A DNA stretch of 64,000 nucleotides. Origin: JAUIAI01 sp045106815. GTDB taxonomy: Bacteria > Pseudomonadota > Gammaproteobacteria > Burkholderiales > Burkholderiaceae_E. Position 1 is the stretch's first letter; each line of letters begins with the position of its first letter. Made by a program: the position numbers and the translations under genes. Location of the stretch: positions 42,518 to 106,517 of the forward strand of contig JBGCFG010000017.1 of the NCBI GenBank assembly GCA_045106815.1. The letters are read 5' to 3'. The notes under the pieces were generated by a model. That model did not search any database. It saw nothing but the letters and a program-made list of their open reading frames with translations, and was not told the DNA's origin. Positions 26,768-33,933 of this stretch are shown here, piece by piece.

Positions 26768-27408
26768 GCCTTTTGCTCATGAGTGGACTCGATCCAGTCG
26801 ATGATGCTGTCTGTATTCGAAATATCGCAATAGCGTCTGCCCACATCGCGAAGATTGTCATGGTGTGGGCGCTCGTTGTGATCACCGACACCATCTTCCG
26901 GAACAATGGTGCGAAAGCCGTTCTGAAAACTGTCGATGATGGAGGCGCGTACACACCCCGAAGTGACACATCCGACAACAATCATCGTGTCAACCTTTTG
27001 CTTGAGCATGAAGGGGACAATGGGTGTTTGGAAGAAAATCGATGCGCCGGTTTTGCACAGGCGCACGTCGTACTCTGGGTCGTAGATGCGGGGATCAAGC
27101 TCGGTGGCATGTGTACCGTGGAGCAATTGCTCAGTGACGGCCGACACTTTCCAGTACGGCATGTCTTCGCGTGAGGTGTAAGCCGTGTAGCAAGTCGCAA
27201 CCGGGACAGAACAGCGACGCGCCACTTTCAATAGCCGCGCCGTGTTCTCGACTGCCCGCTCAATGAGTGGCGCCCCACCCAATGCGTACTTTGGATCAGT
27301 AAAGGCGTTCTGAAAATCAACAACCGCAATGCCGGCGCGACGGCCAAAGCCAATGTCGCCGGCACCATAAGTGCGTTCCTGATAGATGGAATCGGATGAA
27401 TCACTCAT
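26764..27408 (-). CDS. Isochorismatase-fold cysteine amidohydrolase (N-carbamoylsarcosine amidase-like), copy A
   Basis: 214-residue cysteine hydrolase. The catalytic triad is Asp31 (AVVDFQNAF), Lys119 (RLCKTGASIFF) and Cys152 (GCVTSGCVRAS), the arrangement of N-carbamoylsarcosine amidase and nicotinamidase-type enzymes. The overall sequence is nearest in type to carbamoylsarcosine amidases. It is the first gene of an operon with hyuA and hyuB (ATGA overlap). In the creatinine/N-methylhydantoin pathway exactly these three proteins act in series, the amidase removing the carbamoyl group after ring opening. That makes this the best-supported catabolic unit in the window, though the real substrate is unknown. 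Confidence 0.9.
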   Translation of the reverse strand: MSDSSDSIYQERTYGAGDIGFGRRAGIAVVDFQNAFTDPKYALGGAPLIERAVENTARLLKVARRCSVPVATCYTAYTSREDMPYWKVSAVTEQLLHGTHATELDPRIYDPEYDVRLCKTGASIFFQTPIVPFMLKQKVDTMIVVGCVTSGCVRASIIDSFQNGFRTIVPEDGVGDHNERPHHDNLRDVGRRYCDISNTDSIIDWIESTHEQKA

Positions 27409-27527
27409 GTTTGTCTCTCCTTAGCCTGATCAGAAAGTATCATAGGCCCGGGCGGAGGTGGCAATCGACACACGACAAAGCCAGTGTTAGTGTTTGCTCC
27501 GGTTAGGGGCGAACCCAAGGGAGAAGC

Positions 27528-28649
27528 GTGGACGGACAATCAGTCGCATTCCTGGAAGTGATGATCGCTATCGGCGTGCTGGGGCTGGTGGCGTTCTTGA
27601 TCTTTCTTGTGTCTCGCCAAACATCACGCCAGACAGTTCGAGCCCAGGGCGGGGCTGCAGCCGCTTCTTATCATCCTGGTTGGGTTGAGGTCCTGCTGGC
27701 GGCGGCAGCCGTCATCATCGTGGCAATCCTGTTTTTCTGGCAATACCCACCGTGGGCCGGGGCAGATCCCGTTGCGGGTGTCGAGGAAGGCAGCCGTGCC
27801 ACGGTCTTTTTCGCGGTGATGCTCGTCATTGCGGTGGCTGGCCTGCTTGTTTTTGTGGTGTCGATTTTATGGCGACTTAACAAATCGCCGCGCCATGGGG
27901 CTCCTGGCGTGTCTGTCGCGGTGGCACCGGGCTCAACTGGACCACCTGCGGGAAGCGCTGCCGCCCAGCAGACCACGGCGAAACATGAGTCGCCGTCATC
28001 GGTGCGGCTGCTCGGTTTGTTGGGGTTTGCGCTTGCCTACGTCATCCTCAATTGGTCCTACGTGCCCTACGGCCAGCAGTACACGATGATGCTGAGCCTG
28101 ATTTACCCGGCCGGCCTGATTGTCGCGCTCGTGATGTTGTTCGATAAGGCCAGCCGTGCTTGGCATGTGAAGCTGCCAGGCGAGTCGATGCGCGAATGGT
28201 TGCACTGCAATATCGTGCTGATGTTGTACCTGATCGGTTATCTCAATTTGCTCGGTTTTGGTGCCTCTGAAGGCGCACCCGAGACTTATCGCGGCATGTT
28301 CTGGGACTTTCTACATGTCGTCGGCCTGCTGCTGGTGCTGTGGGTTCTAGACCGTAAAACGGGCCGCTTACGGTTTTTGTTTTCGCATGCGTGGCTGTTG
28401 GCGCTGCCATTGTTGCTGCTGATCTGGCAGACCGTGCAAGGCGTTCCGGCCGCGGAGCAAGTGAGTTGGTGGTCGACCATCTGGCCATTTTTCTTTTTAG
28501 CTTTGGTCTTTTTCGTGTTGGAGATCATTGTGTTGATCGCCAATCGCGATAACACCAGTCAAGGCGCGGGAACGGCCAAAGATGTCATTTTCCTGATCTT
28601 GTATGTCATCATCCTGATTGCTGCGCGGCCAGTTGCCGTAGCGGGTTAA
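27528..28649 (+). CDS. Polytopic membrane protein of unknown function
   Basis: 373 residues with about nine or ten hydrophobic helices, for example VMIAIGVLGLVAFLIFLVS, VEVLLAAAAVIIVAILFF and a C-terminal VIFLILYVIILIAARPVAV. A loop near residues 120-150 is Ala/Pro/Gly-rich. No transporter signature recognised. The start is GTG 27528 after a GGGAGAAGC sequence. It is divergent from the isochorismatase-hyuAB operon (119-base gap) and precedes a smaller membrane protein gene by about 90 bases. A role in uptake or in the membrane complex for the same pathway is possible but unproved. Confidence 0.65.
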   Translation: MDGQSVAFLEVMIAIGVLGLVAFLIFLVSRQTSRQTVRAQGGAAAASYHPGWVEVLLAAAAVIIVAILFFWQYPPWAGADPVAGVEEGSRATVFFAVMLVIAVAGLLVFVVSILWRLNKSPRHGAPGVSVAVAPGSTGPPAGSAAAQQTTAKHESPSSVRLLGLLGFALAYVILNWSYVPYGQQYTMMLSLIYPAGLIVALVMLFDKASRAWHVKLPGESMREWLHCNIVLMLYLIGYLNLLGFGASEGAPETYRGMFWDFLHVVGLLLVLWVLDRKTGRLRFLFSHAWLLALPLLLLIWQTVQGVPAAEQVSWWSTIWPFFFLALVFFVLEIIVLIANRDNTSQGAGTAKDVIFLILYVIILIAARPVAVAG

Positions 28650-28735
28650 TCGCAGGAAGTCGAGGTGCGTCAGTAGGGCGCGCTGGCGCAGGATCGGTTT
28701 ACACCCGGTGAATGCCGGAGGAGTGAGTGGGGGCG

Positions 28736-29239
28736 ATGATGAGTACGTGGCAGTGGTTTTGGACCTTAGTGGGCTTTTTGCTCTATATCGTCGTACTGGT
28801 CTTTCTTTATTTCTACAAGCCCTTTGCCGATCTCTTTAACCTGGTGGTTTACGGTCTGAGCTACAGCAATGCGATCTTCTGGGCCGGCATCATTATCGGG
28901 ATTGTCGGCTTTTGCTGGATTCACTGGCGTGCCTACCAGCTCCATATCGTGAACCAGCGTAATGTTGAGGCGATGGTCTTAAGTTCCCTTATGGGCTCCA
29001 CCTTTACGGCGATTTTGCTCAGTGCGAGTGCCGCCTTGCAGGCCGTGCAGATGCTCGCAGTTTACTTGCTGCAGCCGGGGTACGCTCTGGATGGCGCTTT
29101 CGGAAAACGGCTCATCGCGCTACTGGCCTTACTCATCCTGACCGGCCTTTTTTGTCTCATTTTCTGGCTGCTTAAGAACATTCGCTCAGCGGGCACGTCA
29201 CGGTCAATCGGTGGCGTTGTCGCTGCTGAAAGAGGCTAG
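28736..29239 (+). CDS. Four-helix membrane protein, paralogue 1
   Basis: About 168 residues with four hydrophobic segments. It is clearly related to the protein at 41370: FLYFYKPFADLF...YSNAIFWAGIIIGIVGF here against FLYFYAPFETFV...FTNVIFWFASVVGVIAY there, and both continue with an ASAALQAVQMLAVYLL / AGATLQAVAMLALHLT helix. GGAGGAG at 28717-28723 precedes several possible starts (GTG 28727, ATG 28736 and 28739); I use 28736. Each paralogue sits beside one hyuA/hyuB pair, suggesting a conserved accessory role. No known domain recognised. Confidence 0.65.
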   Translation: MMSTWQWFWTLVGFLLYIVVLVFLYFYKPFADLFNLVVYGLSYSNAIFWAGIIIGIVGFCWIHWRAYQLHIVNQRNVEAMVLSSLMGSTFTAILLSASAALQAVQMLAVYLLQPGYALDGAFGKRLIALLALLILTGLFCLIFWLLKNIRSAGTSRSIGGVVAAERG

Positions 29240-29620
29240 GTCCGGCTCGTCAAAGGTGGGCAGTTCTGTCGTGCGCCAAGATTGGGCGGGCGTTCATCTT
29301 ATGCGTGGCTCTGGTGCATTGCCACATTGCGCGAGCAAGCGGTCTCAAAAACGCTTGTATGCGCACGCCATGGCATCGCTTTCGCTGGCTAGCCCTGCAC
29401 AGTCCTTGCGGTTCAATCACCTTTAAGCTTAAGCTGTGGCTTGTCTGATCAGAGATCACTGTCAGGAAGGTTTGACTCGTCTCCTGACTGCGTGACCGAA
29501 CAATTGAGAGAGAGAAATCCCTTTTGCTTTAGGTGAACGTCGCCCGCTGCCCGGCACTGTCAGCAGCGAAAAGTCCAGTTAACGATCCGCACGACCGGGT
29601 CACAGGCAGGGAGTACAAGC
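29240..29620 (+). other. Gene-free stretch upstream of ABC operon
   Basis: About 380 bases with no supported gene on either strand. It must hold the promoter of the ABC transporter operon. A TTAAGCTTAA palindrome lies near 29425, and GGGAG lies seven or eight bases before the ATG at 29621. No convincing terminator of the upstream membrane protein gene was seen. Confidence 0.4.
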
Positions 29621-30895
29621 ATGATCAACAAAAAGACTGATGGTTCAACTCAGGGCGTTTCACGACGCAGATTTGTCGGCGGCGCAGCCGGTATTGCAGC
29701 GGCCGGTACGGCCTTTGGCTTTCCGAGCATTGTGCGAGCTGCAGACCCTATCCGGACGATCGGTCTTGGCGTCAGCATCATCAATGAAATTCAGGCCCAG
29801 GCGTCTAAGGACATTGGTTTTGGTGTGCGCGGTCAGGCTCTGGGCTATGGCGCGCTGTTTGGCAAGTCACTCAACCAGAATGATCAATACGAAGTTTCTG
29901 AGTGCTACTTCGATATGTTTGACGTGATGTTACCCGCTGGTGTTTTCCAGCCAATTGACACACAAAGGATCAAAGACTGGGACAAGGTCTCAAACCTTAC
30001 CAAAACTGGGCGTCTGACAGAGGGCTCATCGATCGGCCAGGGCGATGCACCTGTCACCAAATTATGGGTCGACGAAAACGGCAAACCTACTGATGGCCCT
30101 TCGCGGTATATCGCTGCAGTGCCCACCTGGCACAACGCGGATTCGCTCGGATACAACCCGGATGACACGGGGCGCGAGATTGACAGCTGGGCCGAGTTGT
30201 ATAGCAAAGACTTTGAGGGCAGGGTGGCGCTGATCAACGTGCCGCAAATCGGTGTCATGGATGCTGCGATGGGCGTTGAAGCCATGGGGCTGAAGACATT
30301 CGGCGACAAGGGTAATATGACCAAAGAGGAAATCGATTTCCTCGTTGACTTCTTGATCACCAAGAAAGAAGACGGTCATTTCCGCGCCTTTTGGGAAACC
30401 TTTGGTCAGTCGGTCAATCTGATGGTCAGTGGCGAAGTGGCCGTGCAATCGATGTGGTCGCCAGCAGTGACTGCTGTTAACGCTGAGGGCGTGCCATGCG
30501 TCTATGCCTCTCCCAAGGAGGGTATGCGTGGTTGGCATGGTGCGCTCGCTATTTCGGCCAAGGCCACCGGATCTAAACTTGATCAGGCATACGAGTACAT
30601 CAACTGGTGGTTGAGCGGCTGGGCCGGTGCATTTGTTGCCCGCCAGGGTTACTACATGTCGACTGTCGAGAACACCAAGGCGGCCCTACCAGCTGAAGAG
30701 TGGGATTACTGGTATGAAGGTAAGCCTGCAGCGAGCGAGCTGCCTGATCCGTTTGGTGCGCCACTGGTTGAAGCCGGATCGGTACGCGATGGGGGCTCGT
30801 ATGAAACCCGTTTCAAAAACATCGCCGTCTGGAATTCCCTGATGGACGAAAATGACTACCTCGTCAAACGTTGGACGGAGTTTTTGCAAGCCTAG
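29621..30895 (+). CDS. ABC transporter substrate-binding protein, Tat-exported, polyamine/opine type
   Basis: Periplasmic binding protein of 424 residues. The N-terminus carries a twin-arginine signal, VSRRRFVGGAAGIAAAG, with a cut near VRAADP. The body has the spermidine/putrescine (PotD/PotF) class layout, for example YIAAVPTWHNADSLGYNPDD, SWAELYSKDFEGRVALINVP and a C-terminal AYEYINWWLSGWAG. It is the first gene of an operon with two permeases. Ligand not predictable; given the neighbouring amide-hydrolysing enzymes, a cyclic or carbamoylated amine is a reasonable guess. Good ribosome site (GGGAG). Confidence 0.88.
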   Translation: MINKKTDGSTQGVSRRRFVGGAAGIAAAGTAFGFPSIVRAADPIRTIGLGVSIINEIQAQASKDIGFGVRGQALGYGALFGKSLNQNDQYEVSECYFDMFDVMLPAGVFQPIDTQRIKDWDKVSNLTKTGRLTEGSSIGQGDAPVTKLWVDENGKPTDGPSRYIAAVPTWHNADSLGYNPDDTGREIDSWAELYSKDFEGRVALINVPQIGVMDAAMGVEAMGLKTFGDKGNMTKEEIDFLVDFLITKKEDGHFRAFWETFGQSVNLMVSGEVAVQSMWSPAVTAVNAEGVPCVYASPKEGMRGWHGALAISAKATGSKLDQAYEYINWWLSGWAGAFVARQGYYMSTVENTKAALPAEEWDYWYEGKPAASELPDPFGAPLVEAGSVRDGGSYETRFKNIAVWNSLMDENDYLVKRWTEFLQA

Positions 30896-30949
30896 TGGCA
30901 AGCACTGCTGGAGTTCGTATGACGCTTAGTCGCGCCCTGGGTTTGGCGT

Positions 30950-31942
30950 ATGGCTGACCGTCTGACTGAATTCAACGTGAACCATCACGGTGGGCTGATT
31001 GGCACACAGCCCACACCCGATGAGCAGTCGGTTCGCGCAAAAATCGTGCGACCGGTCGAGGGCTTTGCCACTGGCTGGCTCGTCACACCGGCAACCATCT
31101 GGCTGGTGCTGTTTCTCGTTATTCCGCTCGCCTCTATCATCGTCTTCAGTTTCTGGACGCTGACCCAGCAAGGGATGGTGCCCGATCTGACCCTGCAGTA
31201 TTACGGCGAGTACTTTTATGTAGAAGATTTTTTTGATCCGGAAGACCGGCAGTTTCTAAGGCCAAGCATCTTTCTGCGCACGCTTGGCTCCACGCTTTAC
31301 TACACCTTGCTTGTGATGGCGCTATGCCTGCTGATTGGCTATCCCATTGCCTATTTTCTATCCATGCAGGTGCAGCAATTTAAGTGGCAACTTGCGCTGT
31401 TCCTGCTTTGCATGGTCCCGTTCTGGACGAGCTATCTCATTCGCGCGGTGGCTTGGTTGCCCATGCTCGGCAGGCGCGGCTTGATCAACCAGGCGCTGAT
31501 GGGCATGGGCATTCTTGATAAGCCCGCTAATTTTCTGTTCTATTCTGAATTTGGCTATGTTGTGGCGCTTGTTCAGATTTACGTGGTGTTAAGCATCGGT
31601 CCAATCTTCTTTTCGCTCGCCAAAATCGACAAAGCCATCATCGAAGCCGCAACCGATATGGGTGCGACGCCGTTTCAGATTTTTCGAGAGATCATCGCAC
31701 CGATGTCCCTGCCCGGGGTCGCCATTGGGATGATCTTTATCTTTGTGATGCTCATGGGCGAGTTTGCAACTGCTGTGGTTGTATATGGCGGTAAGACGAG
31801 TACTGCCGGCACCGTGATTTTGAACTACTACGCAACGGCCAATTATCCGTTTGCGGCGGTGAATGCTCTGATGCTCATGGTCGCGATGGTGGTCGGCATT
31901 ATCATCATCTTGCGACTCGTTGATATTCGCAAGGAGCTATAA
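30950..31942 (+). CDS. ABC transporter permease (PotB-like)
   Basis: 330-residue inner-membrane permease with six helices and the cytoplasmic EAA-type loop EAATDMGATPFQIFREIIAPM that contacts the ATPase. The N-terminus has a cytoplasmic leader (about 40 residues) before ATIWLVLFLVIPLASIIVFS. Usual partner is the second permease, which follows after three bases. It belongs to the polyamine-opine family of importers. Confidence 0.92.
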   Translation: MADRLTEFNVNHHGGLIGTQPTPDEQSVRAKIVRPVEGFATGWLVTPATIWLVLFLVIPLASIIVFSFWTLTQQGMVPDLTLQYYGEYFYVEDFFDPEDRQFLRPSIFLRTLGSTLYYTLLVMALCLLIGYPIAYFLSMQVQQFKWQLALFLLCMVPFWTSYLIRAVAWLPMLGRRGLINQALMGMGILDKPANFLFYSEFGYVVALVQIYVVLSIGPIFFSLAKIDKAIIEAATDMGATPFQIFREIIAPMSLPGVAIGMIFIFVMLMGEFATAVVVYGGKTSTAGTVILNYYATANYPFAAVNALMLMVAMVVGIIIILRLVDIRKEL

Positions 31943-31945
31943 GCG

Positions 31946-32773
31946 ATGGCGCGATGGACTCCCGAGCGACGGCGAAAACTGGGCATTAAGACTGGCTTCA
32001 GTCTCTACTTCATTGTGTTTTTGCTCTTCATCTACGGCCCGATGATTGCGATGTTCATCCTATCGTTTCAGGGGCCGCGCGGCGGTACAAGCTTTCCCAT
32101 GCGGGGCTGGAGCCTGTTCTGGTGGCAAAAACTCATAGAGCCTTCTACTGTGGGCGACTTGCAGGGCGCAATGGGGCGGTCCATCATGCTCGCGCTCATG
32201 GTGATGGTGATTACGGCACTGTTCTCGACCATGTTGGCGATGGCATTTAGAAAAACGTTCCGATTTTCTAATGTTCTGTTCTATACCATCCTCGCCGGTT
32301 TGATGGTGCCAGGTGTTCTATTAAGCCTTGGTCTGGCCACTTTGATGCGCCAACTTGGCTTGTCACCAGCGTGGTATTCCTCGGCCCTGGCCGTGCACGT
32401 CGTATGGGCGTTGCCATTCGGCTATCTGGTCATGATGGCTGTGTTCAATCGATTTGACTCGCGGCTCGAAGAAGCGGCGCGCGACATGGGGGCAAGTGAG
32501 TGGGTGGTGTTTAAGGAGGTGACCTTCCCGTTGATCCTGCCAGGCATTGTCGCAGCGGGGTTGTTTGGCTTTACGCTGTCCTACGATGAATTTGCTCGTA
32601 CCACCTTGCTCTCTGGTGAGTTCAACACGCTGCCGCTCGACATCAACGCCTCCATGACGCAGCGTATCCGTCCAACACTGTTCGCACTGGGGACTGTATC
32701 GACAATCTTTTCGATGCTGATGATTGGCCTGTTTTTGGTGATTTACACCATTCTAATCAGGCGTTCGCAGTAG
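31946..32773 (+). CDS. ABC transporter permease (PotC-like)
   Basis: 275-residue second permease. The coupling loop reads EEAARDMGASEWVVFKEVTFPLILPG, as expected for the PotC class, and six helices are predicted. It follows the first permease after three bases. Its last 17 bases overlap, tail to tail, the ABC ATPase gene on the other strand, an unusual arrangement for one transporter. Confidence 0.92.
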   Translation: MARWTPERRRKLGIKTGFSLYFIVFLLFIYGPMIAMFILSFQGPRGGTSFPMRGWSLFWWQKLIEPSTVGDLQGAMGRSIMLALMVMVITALFSTMLAMAFRKTFRFSNVLFYTILAGLMVPGVLLSLGLATLMRQLGLSPAWYSSALAVHVVWALPFGYLVMMAVFNRFDSRLEEAARDMGASEWVVFKEVTFPLILPGIVAAGLFGFTLSYDEFARTTLLSGEFNTLPLDINASMTQRIRPTLFALGTVSTIFSMLMIGLFLVIYTILIRRSQ

Positions 32774-33878
32774 GTGGTCTTTTGCGGGCCGTGGCCTCTT
32801 CGAGCAATATGCCCGCGTCGGCAGCCCAGCTAATGACTTGTTTCTCACCAAGCTCGCGCTCGCGCTCCGAGATTTTTCGGTGCTGCTCAACCGACACATA
32901 ATGCCCAGGTGCAATCTCAAACACATCCGTTTCAAGCGTGCCGAGATACTCGGTATTGACGTAAACACCGTCCACCTTGTTGGCCATATCGGCATGCTCG
33001 CCCACATGCATGAGGTCGGCGCGAACCGAGAAGCTCACTTCAGTACCCGGCGTGACGGCAGGGTCAGTATCTGCGGCTTTGACATAGTAAAAATGACCGT
33101 CTGATTCGATCAGGATGATCGATCCACTGCGTGACTTGACCACGCCATTGAAAAGATTGTTATTACCAATAAACTGCGCGACGAACTTGGTTCTGGGCCG
33201 CTCGGCAATTTGGCGTGAAGAGCCGGTTTGCTGAATGACGGAATCACTCATGACGATCACTTTGTCTGCCATTGCCATGGCTTCCTGCTGCGAGTGCGTG
33301 ACCATGATAAAGGTCATACCGAGTTCGCGCTGAATTCGCTTGAGCTCGATCATCATCGTTTGGCGAAGTGAATAGTCCAGCGCGCCGAGTGGTTCGTCGA
33401 GCAGTAGCACCGTCGGGTTACTAATGAGCGCCCGTGCCAATGCAACCCGTTGCTGTTGGCCGCCACTCAGTTCACCCGGCCGTCTCGCGGCAAAGTCTTT
33501 AAGCCCCACCATATCGATCATTTCGAGCACTTTGGGAGCCCGGACATCTTTATCTATCCCCTGCATCTTTAGGCTGAACTCAACATTCTGGAAGACATTG
33601 CGGTGTGGAAACAGCGCAAAGCTTTGAAACATCATTGAGGTGTCGCGACGGGCGGGGGGGAGGTCGGTGACGTCTTCGCCTTTGATGAAGATCTTTCCCT
33701 CGCTCACCTCTTCGAGGCCACCAATCATGCGAAGGGTGGTGGTCTTACCGCAACCGGACGGCCCGAGCATGGCGACGAACTCACCATGTTCAATCTCGGC
33801 ATTGAAGTCGATGACTGCGCGTACGCCGCCCGGATAAGTCTTGTCGACATTCGTCAGCACGACGTCATAATCAGCCAC
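32757..33878 (-). CDS. ABC transporter ATP-binding protein (PotA-like)
   Basis: 373-residue ATPase of the polyamine/iron class with a C-terminal regulatory TOBE-type domain. Walker A is GPSGCGKTT (residues 39-47), the signature LSGGQQQR, Walker B VLLLDEPLGALD, and a switch His in MVTHSQQEAM. It surely energises the two permeases encoded convergently, yet is transcribed in the opposite direction behind the flotillin gene (55-base gap). Its 3' end overlaps the permease gene by 17 bases, so the two transcripts are antisense at their ends. Confidence 0.93.
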   Translation of the reverse strand: MADYDVVLTNVDKTYPGGVRAVIDFNAEIEHGEFVAMLGPSGCGKTTTLRMIGGLEEVSEGKIFIKGEDVTDLPPARRDTSMMFQSFALFPHRNVFQNVEFSLKMQGIDKDVRAPKVLEMIDMVGLKDFAARRPGELSGGQQQRVALARALISNPTVLLLDEPLGALDYSLRQTMMIELKRIQRELGMTFIMVTHSQQEAMAMADKVIVMSDSVIQQTGSSRQIAERPRTKFVAQFIGNNNLFNGVVKSRSGSIILIESDGHFYYVKAADTDPAVTPGTEVSFSVRADLMHVGEHADMANKVDGVYVNTEYLGTLETDVFEIAPGHYVSVEQHRKISERERELGEKQVISWAADAGILLEEATARKRPPTANA

Positions 33879-33933
33879 GAAGCGTCTGCTCCCTTTGCCT
33901 GGGGCCGCGGGGGTAGTCTGTACCCAGCGTTCG

